Shown piece after piece: positions 1 through 9,662 of a stretch of DNA of 64,000 bases. The first letter of the stretch is position 1, and each line of letters begins with the position of its first letter. The stretch is from positions 310,001 through 374,000 of the forward strand of contig BCHH01000001.1 in the NCBI GenBank assembly GCA_001599595.1. Direction: 5' to 3'. Position numbers and translations under genes: made by a program. The notes under the pieces were generated by a model. The model saw only the letters and a program-made list of their open reading frames with translations, was not told the DNA's origin and did no database searches. This stretch comes from Beverwykella pulmonaria (taxonomy: Eukaryota; Ascomycota; Dothideomycetes; Pleosporales; Melanommataceae).

Positions 1-2065
1 CTTGTGCCACTCGTCGATCTCACGCCGGACGCTCTCCCTATACGCCCGATACGCCTCGCTACCCTCGACTAGGAGCTTAGGACAGTGATTCGAGCGTCGG
101 AGGTGGCGCTTCAAGTTCTCCCAACGGCAGTCTGGCTTGAAGGTACAGTTAGGGTGGGGACAGCGGTAAGGTCGAAGAGTCTTTTTTCTTGTGTTAGCGT
201 GTGTGAGAGTGAAAGCATACAGTAGTGATACGTACCTGATGAGTACGCTCATGCTTTGAGAGGTTACTCGAATCGGCGCACGTGAAGTCGCAGAACCGGC
301 ACTTGTGCGGTTTCTGGTTGAGGTGGAGGGCGGAGATATGCGTCTGTAGCTGGGTATGTGTAGTAGTTGTGTACCCGCATCGATCGCACACATAAGGTCG
401 ATCGCCTGTATGAGTACGTTCGTGGTTATCTTTCGCTTGATTTGTCGCAAAACTCTTGGCACAACCGTCAAAGCTGCAGACGTAGGGCCTGTAGCCTGCG
501 TGACCGAGGAGATGGCGCGAGAGCTTGGAGCGCTGCTTGAAGTCTTTGGCAGAAGACTCGCAGTTCTCCCATTGACAGAAGCACCTCGTGCAGTTGTCAA
601 CATGGGCGGTTTTGATGTGTGCGTGGAGGGCTGAGGGTGTATCGAAGGTAGCGAGGCAAGTGAGACCGGGACTGTGCTGCCATTTACATATGCAAGCTTC
701 GGAGGAGTCGGTCGAGGTACCAGTCATTGGGCGAGCCTCGTAGCTAGAGCCAGTGTCTATAGCTGAGGCAACGGTCTCGGCTGTGTCCTTCTTCAGCACT
801 TCGTTTTGTATAGCCAAGGCGAGAAAGTCCAGTTTGTTGCCTTGTCCCGGCGTGTGCGTGCCAAACGAGCTAGGCAAATGTGAGTTGGGGAGCATCCAGG
901 ACGCGTTATCGAAACCAAGCATAGGATAGTTGAAACTGATATTGGGAGCAGTCGCACTACTAGTAGGTGTCATATCCAAGGATAGCGTGCCGATGGGCTG
1001 GCTTGTCTGAAAACCGAAGTTCAGGAAGCTGTTCTCCAACTCACTACTTTGCATGGATGTCGTGTTCCACGTATTGAAGTTGGTTTGTGGCGCAGTGAGA
1101 TCATCGCCGCCGTGTTGAGTGCCACCATGGCAGCACGAAGAAGGGTCCCTGTGACAGTGGTCGAAAGGGATGTTTAGAAAACATTGTGAGGTCAACCCTG
1201 GTCCGGGGGCTGGCGATATTTGGCCGTTGAAGGGGCTCTCCAGAGATGTGTAGTTTCCAGGTGAGAGTACTGGCGTTGTAGCGTTCGAGGGATGAGCAGT
1301 GATGTTGCCCTGACCCGGAGCTTGACGGGCTGGAGAGAAGCACGGATATGGCTCGAACGTGGACAGGTTGGGATCAAATCCATTATATCCAGTCTGGAAG
1401 TGGCAAGGCGTGTTGTCATAGCAGACGATAGTACCCGTCGTCGTAGGAGCCGTACGAACAAGGTGGCACTCACTCTGTAGATCTCCCAATGGACATGGCT
1501 GAGCATCGCACTTTTGGCAGAAGCACGGGTCGTCTGGACAGGCCATCTTGGTGCATTCTGGATCTGCACACGCGTCTGTGCATTCTACCTGATCACAATG
1601 AGGGTCCCAGCAGGCGTCGTCCTCAGAGCACTTGGCATCCCCAGGGCACGGAAGCGCACAAGGGGAGGCGCACGTTGGCTCCAATTCGCAGTCCTGGCAG
1701 AACTGTTCGAAGCAGGTATCTGGGAACTGCTGGTCTGCATCTGAGGGGAGGCTGGATTGCTCGCCGGCAGCACTGCGGAACTCGGCCATCTTTAGCTGAG
1801 AAGCCCTCCGTTTGGGCGGCCGCACGTCAGCGGCCGCGTCGCAGCAAGGCACATCTGGACAAGTGCGGCAGCAGAGAGCCTTTGGATCAAGGTACTCAAC
1901 TCGACCCGAACCCGGGGCCGCGGTGCCACTATCAAAGTCACGCTTTGTGCCTGCAAACGGCGCGGACAGCTGGGAGGACATGGAACCGGGCCAGGGGAGG
2001 AAATCGTCTGCGTCGCCAAAGGTTGAATCGTATTCGTCAACTAGATACTCGTACTCGTAAGCCAT
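1..2065 (-). CDS. C2H2 zinc-finger transcription factor with Cys-rich N-terminal segment (partial)
   Basis: Minus-strand gene, exon 1 at 2065..236, intron 235..181 (GTACGT...AAG), exon 2 at 180..1 and beyond the window. The join is phase 0 and adds a further finger-like module (C-x4-C, then H). Exon 1 gives 610 residues. The C-terminal part carries several C2H2 fingers linked by TGDRPYVC and TGERP-like spacers, so it is probably a nuclear DNA-binding regulator. Residues about 65-200 are unusually Cys-rich (23 Cys) and lie between acidic and low-complexity stretches. The start at 2065 is preferred because an upstream in-frame ATG at 2332 would translate a 17-A tract into poly-Phe. The 3' end lies outside the window. 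The fingers are certain; the target genes are unknown. Confidence 0.88.
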
Positions 2066-2935
2066 GTTTGGCCACAGTGAATAGGGAGAGTTGTGTTGTG
2101 GGAATGGTTTTTTAAAAAAAAAAAAAAAAAGGGTGCGTACATCAGGGCCAAGACACTGGCCATCAGGGTGCACGCTTTCAAAAGAATGCGCCGGAGGCGG
2201 GGCAGGAACAAGAACAGGAACAGGAGCAGGAGCAGGAACAGGTGCAGGAAGAGCTACATGAACAGAAAAAATGGGCAGGCGGAAGTAGTGGTGACTATGG
2301 ACACAAAATACACGGTCGACAGTGCAACGCAACGTCGCCCAACAGAACTGCGAGCAAAAGGTGTGGACGCATAGGAGTAAAGTGTGTTTGGCAGATCGTC
2401 CAGGTGAGTTGAATTGCAGAACTGAGGCGCTGACGCCGACGCCGACGCATTCTTGGCCCTACTTGCCCTCCTTTTCATTGGCTGGGTCTTCGAAGATCTC
2501 TGTCTGCTGGCGCACAGATAACGGATCGCCAGCCTTCATTGAACTTTCCATCCTTTTACAATATAACGAGTACCTGATGAGGAACATTGGCAGATACAGC
2601 AGGGTTTCCATGCTCCAGGGTTCAAGGTTTGCCCAACTTCGACTTGGACACATCCTGCGCACACATGTTGCTCAATCCAAAGAGTAAACGCAAAACCTCT
2701 CCTCTTCACGCCATGCCCTCGACCTCGTTATCAACTCCCCAAGTGCTTGGCGCTGCACCTTTCCCAGCCAGCAAGCCGCACGTCAGCATGGTCCTGCGCA
2801 CGCTTCCGTGCGCAGCGCATCCCCACCACGAACCACGAGGCTGATAGCCCGCGTCACCTCCGCTCATCTCCAATTCGCCCTACCTGACCTCACCTCTTGT
2901 ACCTCAACTTCATCTTTTAGCACCGCAACGCTCAG
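2066..2935. promoter_or_regulatory. Divergent intergenic region with poly-A tract and AGGAAC/AGGAGC repeat
   Basis: This 870-bp gap separates the divergent C2H2 and MGNCC genes and must hold both promoters. It contains a run of 17 A at 2114-2130 and an imperfect hexamer repeat (AGGAAC/AGGAGC) around 2203-2250. I see no convincing coding exon in it. Confidence 0.5.
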
Positions 2936-3483
2936 ATGGGTAATTGCTGCGGGTCACAGTCGGACGACAATTTCCAAGGCCAGGGCCGCGTCCTCGGCGC
3001 CCCGCCGCCGTCAAACACCGCTAAGGCCTCAGTTCCGTCGCGGATAGCAAACTCGACCACAGCTGGGAACTCTGCCTCGAAATCGAAAGCGCCGAAAGTC
3101 ACAGGCCCGGGGAGGACACTGGGAAGTGGTGGAGGCAGTGGTGATGATGCGCGCGCAGCGGCTGCGGCGGCCGCAGAGGTGCGTAGTTCGAAGCTGCAGT
3201 CGCAATCGCAGTCCGGGGCGAGGATCGCGCCCATGACGACCACGGCCTGGATGTGATGCGACGGAAGAATGTCTACGGATACTTGCAATGAGGATCATAT
3301 CGCTGACGGATGCATCGCCCACTACAGGCACGCGCCAACAAGTCCTCCGGCTCCAACGGCCTAGTCAAGAGGCTGGAGGAGCAGAAGAGGAAAACACAGA
3401 AACAGGTGCTCCAGGAGGTGGCATCGGAGAACCGGGCAGCACGAGAGGCAGATGCAGCGACCGAGACGAGGAACTACAATTAA
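2936..3483 (+). CDS. Small N-myristoylated/palmitoylated MGNCC protein
   Basis: Exon 1 is 2936..3178, intron 3179..3327 (GTGCGT...CTACAG) and exon 2 is 3328..3483, giving 132 residues. The N-terminus MGNCCGS is a classic N-myristoylation signal with adjacent palmitoylatable Cys, so the protein probably sits on the plasma or vacuolar membrane. The middle is a Gly/Ala/Ser-rich linker. Exon 2 encodes a charged helix (LEEQKRKTQKQVLQEVASEN) ending TRNYN, a layout I associate with conserved small fungal proteins of unknown function. The layout resembles yeast YGL108C (acylated N-terminus, basic/acidic helical tail), but that is a resemblance in design, not shown homology. The splice is supported by frame continuity and by the tail it restores. 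Confidence 0.82.
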
Positions 3484-4346
3484 AGGACAGACAAGAACAC
3501 ATTCTGATTCCAAGAGGATGCTAGATGCGTTGGCGTGCGCATTCAAAGAGTACGTTAAGTAAACCCGGGCGATTTCCTTCTTCCTGGAGCCTTTTCTCGA
3601 GCGCTACACCTCGCTGGAGCGTTTATCACCGACTGTTTAAGTCTCACGATCCGAGGACTGGCATCTCGAGGGTGCAACATATATGCATTGGTTTGGAGTT
3701 ATTGGGGCCGGGATATCGATTTCAATTTCGATTTCTGGAAAGTTCCCACACAAATACCTATTTACACGTGTTTCGGTTTTCAGTTTTTAGCTTCCGCTAT
3801 TCAGCAAAATCTTTGATATTTCTTGGCTAGTTCAATGGTAAGACTAAAGTTTCCAGTTGCAGTATGAACGCTGTCGTCTTGATCTTTATTATAGCTTTAG
3901 AAGCATCTTGCTGACCGCTTCTCGAAAACAACTGTGCAATAACCTCTCCCTCCCCACTCCCTGCCATGTCTCCTCCAGCATCTGCCCCCCCTAATTCTCA
4001 TCAAGGTGTAAGATAAGAGGGTATGCATATCAGTGTGAATTGATCAAGGTAGAGGAGTGTAAGTATTACACTACCATCTACCATGTTCATCTATTTGGAC
4101 TGATCCACATACCAAACATACCCCGTAGGACATGGATCGCGTGTCGAGTCGGTGCATCTCGAATATTCCTGCAGCGACTAAAGACTATCTATCTATCCAC
4201 CATGAACCTTATTCATTCCATATATCCTACTGTATCCACCACGACACCTCCTATCGTTACCCATCACCATACCACCCACAAGCCGCACGCCGCTATACAC
4301 AAAATCAACTTTCGTAGCTTCGTCTCTTCATCATCATCATCTCTCC
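3484..4346. other. Convergent intergenic region
   Basis: This stretch lies between the 3' ends of the MGNCC gene and the importin gene and should hold both 3' UTRs. It is pyrimidine-rich at 4200-4340. I see no further gene in it. Confidence 0.5.
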
Positions 4347-7300
4347 TCATGCCTGTCCCGCGCTCTCCTGCAGCCTTGTCTGCTCATCCAGACTCAACGC
4401 CGCAAACTCCTCTTCGAATTCCACCGTAGCTGCCGCCCTCTTAAAGAAATCAACGAGGAAAGCCTGCGTTTCGTCATCGCGCTGTCGGCTCATCGGCTCA
4501 TCATTCGCCGCATAAGCCATGAGCTGTTCCTTTGACAGCCCGGTGCCCAGATCTGCGAATGGGTTCGGCTCGTCCTCCCACTCACCATCGTCGGAGCCTT
4601 CCTCAGCAAGCTCCGCGGCAGCGGCAGCGTCTAGTTCGCGTGCCACGCCAGCCGCGCTCTGTAATTCGACAATCAGGACCTTCAGGATCTTGAGGGTGAC
4701 AGGAACTGCCGTGTACTGGTCTGGATCTGTGTTGTTGGTTAGAACCGGATCGTAATCGTATTTGAATACTTCATTAAAAGAAAGAACATCTTGGAGAAGG
4801 GATGTGAACGAGGGGATGGGGCACTTCGCCAATGTCGCATCGAGATCGGGTGGAGGACCGAATTGGTTGATGTTGTCATCGATGAATTTGCTCAGGTGAC
4901 TGAAACGCAACTCGGAAGACGAGAAAGGGGCGGGTCTTACTGGCTCGAGCTCGACTGCGGGTCATGATTTGGCCATTACCTTGGGATACAATGAGGTCGC
5001 CTTTGACAAAAATTTGTGCCAGACGGGGATCTTTCAAATCATATAGTTTCGAGAGGGCAATGACGCTATACAGTCAGCTCCGTTTGGTATTATCAAAGCT
5101 TGGGAGTCAAGAAGAGTCTTACTTTTGCCTAATTTCATCATAACCAGCGAAATTGATCGAGTTCTCCAACCACTTCGCCATCACAAGTTGCAATCCACTC
5201 ACACCTTCGATATCCTGACCTGCCAGGAAATCCACGACTTCCCCAGCATGATTTAAACTTAGCCGTGCAAATACCAGGGTCAGGCTCTGAATGAATTGCG
5301 CTTGTTCCGCAGTTCCGAGTCTCACGGCGACAGCTCTTAGTAGTTCTGGGAGATGCGGACCAAGTCTCTCGTGGCCAGCTTTTTCGACAATTTCAGCAGC
5401 AAGAGCGCCAACCTCACCAGCGGCATGGTCGCTGACATTAACTGAAAGTAAGCGACCAACAATCATAAGGATAACCTCCAGACCAGCCTTGCCTTCCTCG
5501 TTGCGCCATTCGAAAAGCTGTTGGTGATCATGCGCGAGGATATTTTTCACTGCTATTGTGGCGGACTTGAGTAGTTCTTCGTCCGCGGAACCCAGGAGGA
5601 GACGAGTCAATTTTGGCATGGTCGTTTGAACAAACCCTTGAGGTAGAGGCTCGGTGCCGTGTTCTGCCAGGACAGAGAGGAGATCCGCAGCAAGCTTGCA
5701 TGCGTAAGCTATGTTGACCTTTTCGGAGAGAGAGGAGTCTGAAAGAAAATAGAGTCTCACATTGGTAAGAGCATTCTCCTCTGTTAGACTGCCTACGTCA
5801 AAGGCCCCTGTTAATGAGGGAAGAACTTTTGCGCATAGGTTAATATACGCATCGCCGCCCATGCGGGAGATGATATTCGTCACCTCTTCAAAGGCCTCAT
5901 TCACTAGCATTGTTAGTTGGAAGTTGTTAGCGCCATGACTGGCAACCGTAAAGAGAAGATCGAGGCCGTTTCCTGTTATGCATATCCGGGGGTCGAGAAG
6001 AATAGCGTCTCTAAGAGTTTCGATGATAGTAACCATTAGGTCATCGCTCTCAGCAAGATCTTGCATGTCCTGGCTTTGCAGATAATTTGATATTGCAGTA
6101 ATTATGGAGGTCTGAAGAGGCTGTGTGATTGCACGAGGAAGTGCCTGGAGATAGTGTTGTAGAGCCCGGATGCACGATACCTGAACAACGTCTGAGTCGT
6201 CATTGGGAATCGCATGAAGGCAGGCCTCGAGAAAGGTGGTCGGAACTTGTTGAAGAGCATCGCCGGACACTCTTACCAGGCTGCCAGCGACCAGGTAGCC
6301 GCGCGCTCTCAGAAATGGATCGGGCTGCTGCATGGCATATTGTATGAAGTCGATGAACCCGGTAGCAGCCTCGGGCCCAATCTGCTTGTCTACGTCTGAA
6401 AAGTCGGTTAAGAGCTGATTGAGAACGTACAGTGCGGCTTCCTTGGCTTTCCAGCTCTGAGTTGTCGAGTAAAGCGTTCGTGTGTACGATAGCAGCCCTC
6501 CAACGGTGGCATCCTTGAGCCATTCACCGAGCTTGATGACTAAATCTCCGCATGCTGTCCTAGGGGTATAGTTGGCGGTGACGCTTGTCTCTTCGGAAAG
6601 GAAGATGTTAACGTCCACATTCCAGAGCCCCTCTTCTTCGGTGGTGATTTGCGCGTAGGCAACGGCGAGCTTCATGACCTCGGTGACCCATGTACCATCC
6701 GTTCCTTGGCTGGCTTGTAACTGCTGCTGGAGCTCCGTGCGGACTGGAGGTGCCCGAAGACATGCCTGCATGAAGTCGAGCTCCTCGAGGACGAGAAAAT
6801 CTAAGGTGTATGGTAGTCCATCGGCGTCTTCGAGCCTGCTCTGACGTTCCTCCTCTATGTACATCCGATGGTATGCGGTCTGCAATGATGATAGTTCTTC
6901 CCAGGTGGCGGAAAAGAGAACGGGGCTCTGCGGTGAGAGCATGGCTGGGAAGACGGACCGTATGCGCATAAGGACCTGTGCACTGTGAGTCGTTGGTATC
7001 TGGAAAAGGGGATGGACGTGCTACCTTGACCACTTGAAGCTTTAGAGACACAAGGCCCCGGTATGTCTCCGCATTCGGCGCGTCCTCATTTTCCTCCAGT
7101 TCTGAGGGCGGGTCTGGCAACCGCGTCTTCATCACGTTGATGAAGAACGGAGTCCATTGGCTCAGTACTTCGTCAGCGAAAGCCTTGACGGCGGCCTTGT
7201 GGTCCTCCATGACCATCTCGAGGATGTCGAAGCAACCGCGGAACACGCTGACAGCCAATGCCCTCAGCGTGGGCTTCCTCGCCTCATTGATGGCCACATC

Positions 7301-7834
7301 GTAGACAACCTTAACAATGTCCCTCGCCACGCTGAAGAACTGCTCCTCGTTCAGGCAGTCGTCAACCAGCTCGCCCAGCACCTTCAGCGCGCCATGCAGC
7401 TGCCCGTCGGCTCCCGTGGGAATGATGTGCATTAACCTCGGGAGTAGGTCGGGCCATTGTTCGGGGAAGTCGGCGCTGGCAATCTTGCTCACGACGACAC
7501 TGGCGGCGCTCTTGATTTTGCGGTCCAGCAGGTCCGTGGTCGAGAGTGTGAGCAGGGCCTCCCGTATGTGCACCTTGGTCTCGTCCGTGATGATGACCCC
7601 CCTCTTGTATTCGTCGAACTGCTGGCTCCATCCCGCCAGCACGAGCTTCTTCAGGTACAGGAGGGCGGCCTGCCGTATGTTGAGTGGCACGCTTTCGTGC
7701 GAGGCAATGGACACGAGGCCGAGCGGAAATTCCTGGCGGCCGTAAAGAGACTCCAGTTGCTCCTCGGCCTGCCGGCGGGAGGTGTCTTGGGCAGACTGGG
7801 CGGCGGAGAGCAGCTGCACGAGTTGCTCCTCCAT
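4347..7834 (-). CDS. KAP114: Importin-9 / Kap114 karyopherin
   Basis: Four exons: 7834..7025, 6975..5123, 5065..4941 and 4726..4347, about 1055 residues, close to the usual importin-9 length. The N-terminus is the importin-beta N-terminal HEAT region (RQAALLYLKK near residue 55, then FPEQWPDLLPRL). HEAT repeats fill the middle, and an acidic loop (GSDDGEWEDEPNPF) precedes the C-terminal helices (FFKRAAATVEFEEEFAALSL). Kap114/importin-9 carries histones and TBP into the nucleus. The third intron (4940..4727) was chosen because it has a CTAAC branch site and joins to give RSRARANPDQYTAVPVTL, matching the conserved family segment. A 41-nt alternative at 4940-4900 breaks the frame. Divergent from the Rev7 gene. 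Confidence 0.93.
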
Positions 7835-8426
7835 GGCTGGATGGCTGGGCAGCGGGAGGGGCTAGTGGTGCCGTCTAGCGCAGGCGGAGCGGAATTGTTC
7901 TATAGGTGGGCGGTGGCAGCGGTAGCTCGACGCGTTTGTTGGTGGGTTGGCGGTGGAGGTGAGAGGGACGAATATTTTGGGCGACCGGGGGGGGAAGTTG
8001 GCGGGGCAGTCTGGTAAGGTGGGGTTGTGGGTTGTGAACAGGCAGGCGTCTGATGAGAGCTCAGCGGGCCGATAGCTGGAAGCACAGCCGTTAGTTCAGT
8101 GAAAAAGACTCGAATTGACGTGTTTGGAGAGATTGTTGTTTGGGTGGAGACGCGCCCGTAAATGGACCTCGCGTTGTTGTTTTGTTAAAAGCGCACTCTA
8201 TTGAGAAAACACCGCCCAACCACGCAACTTCACTCTTCCACCCAATCGAGCAGGAGCCGCCGCAACAACAGCAGTAGCAGCAGTTGCCTAAGCATGTCGA
8301 AGCCTTTCACCACACCACACCAGGCCTCATCCGTCATACTTTCATCTACACTGAGTTGAGGCCATCCGCCGCGCTCAGCAAGAGCGAGAGGAACCCTCAT
8401 CCGTTGAATAGACACCGACGCCCACA
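7835..8426. promoter_or_regulatory. Divergent promoter region, KAP114/REV7
   Basis: This 592-bp gap lies between two divergent start codons and is expected to hold both promoters and 5' UTRs. It includes G-rich and CA-rich tracts. I identified no specific binding site. Confidence 0.45.
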
Positions 8427-9239
8427 ATGCCACCAACCTACCTTACCACCCTCACATCCTTCACGCACTTCCTCACCGCGTACGTCCACACGCTGCTATA
8501 CCTGCGACACATCTACCCGCCTACCAGCTTCGCCACGTCTCGGTTCCACAACACCTCGATCCACCAATCCCGACACCCTGCAGTCTGCGACTGGATCCGG
8601 GACGCCGTATCCGCGGTGCACGACGAGCTCCTCTCCGGCACCGTGTCGCGAATCGCCGTCGTGATATTCAGCACAGACACAAGTGGTGGAAGGGGAACGG
8701 GAAGCGCGAGGATATTGGAGAGGTTTATGCTGGATGTGAGCCAGTTTCCCGTCGTGGAGAAAGGGGAAAGAAATATGGAGGTGGAGTGGCAGTCTGATGA
8801 TGAAGATGCGAGGGGGAAGGGGAAACAAAAGGCACTCGATGCAGATGTAGACGTCAACCTCAGTGAATCTTACCGCGCCGCACTTATAACCCTCACCACG
8901 CGGTGCTCGCAACTTTCCCCACTTCCCCCCAACTGCTCCTTCAACATCTCCATGGAGCTTAAAGATGAAGCGCATATCGACCCCCCGATTAGGCACCCCC
9001 AGCCATGGATCCCGGCACAGCCATCCCTACAGAAGACTGGGCGGAAAGGCGGGGTGGAGGAGGAAGGCGCGAATAAGAGGGATGAGGGGAAGGATCTAGG
9101 CGGTGTACGCGTGACGCCGATACGGACAGTGGAGGCAGGAGTCTTTCGGTTCGAGACATGGGTTGAAGAAGGAAAGTCAAAGTTTGAGAATGAAGAGGGG
9201 GGCACTACAAAGAGCAGTTTTGTGAGTTCGGTGGGGTGA
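8427..9239 (+). CDS. REV7: Rev7/Mad2B HORMA-domain protein (DNA polymerase zeta subunit)
   Basis: Single-exon gene of 270 residues. The N-terminus (TYLTTLTSFTHFLTAYVHTL, LLYLRHIYPPTSF) is the opening of the HORMA fold seen in MAD2L2/Rev7, which starts with a helix binding the Rev3 partner. It is followed by VHDELLSGTVSRIAVVIF and a C-terminal FRFETWVEE segment matching the HORMA seat-belt region. Rev7 bridges Rev3 and Rev1 in translesion DNA synthesis. An acidic low-complexity insert (DDEDARGKGKQKALDADVDV) in the middle is longer than in animals, as is common in filamentous fungi. The start at 8427 has a good context (CCCACAATGC). No intron is needed. Confidence 0.88.
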   Translation: MPPTYLTTLTSFTHFLTAYVHTLLYLRHIYPPTSFATSRFHNTSIHQSRHPAVCDWIRDAVSAVHDELLSGTVSRIAVVIFSTDTSGGRGTGSARILERFMLDVSQFPVVEKGERNMEVEWQSDDEDARGKGKQKALDADVDVNLSESYRAALITLTTRCSQLSPLPPNCSFNISMELKDEAHIDPPIRHPQPWIPAQPSLQKTGRKGGVEEEGANKRDEGKDLGGVRVTPIRTVEAGVFRFETWVEEGKSKFENEEGGTTKSSFVSSVG

Positions 9240-9662
9240 GCATATCTGCGTGTATCGGTTATGCGGCCATGTTTACCGCAGTTTTTGGGTGGGTTAGCCT
9301 GGAGTTACTTCCAGAAGGCTTGATAGGTCGGATATGTATGGAGGTGGTATACGCTTGACCCTCGGGGCGCAAGGCACTCGTTGCGAATTGCAGCAATTCC
9401 GCACAGAAAGGAGCATAGCATTCAGAACCACACGTAGATAGAGAGAGGAAACAAAGAGCGTGTGCTTGTATGCCTGTTCAGAAGCTTTCCATTGTTTCGC
9501 AACTGGTATTGTGAGCCCATTCACCTGTGCTCGAGAAAGAATCGAAGCAATGAAACGCTAAAACATGCACATATGCAAACCCACTGTACCGAAAATGCTG
9601 CTAAAGGACATGCCCACCCTATCAATCTTTCGCCCAAAAGTAAACGCCGTGAAATACCAAAC
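9240..9662. other. Convergent intergenic region
   Basis: This stretch lies between the 3' ends of the Rev7 gene and the RBR ligase gene. No gene is seen. The ligase may splice once more here, because a GTAAGT overlaps its predicted stop at 9663. Confidence 0.4.

Noticed and set aside
2066..2332. Upstream extension of the C2H2 protein to an ATG at 2332
   Set aside because: It would translate the poly-A tract as poly-Phe and a Pro/Ala/Val repeat; better read as 5' UTR.
4900..4940. 41-nt intron in KAP114 ending at a CAG
   Set aside because: It breaks the reading frame and keeps a segment absent from the family; the 214-nt intron to 4727 gives the conserved join.
8496..8996. 166-codon minus-strand frame
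   Set aside because: Entirely antisense to the Rev7 coding region.
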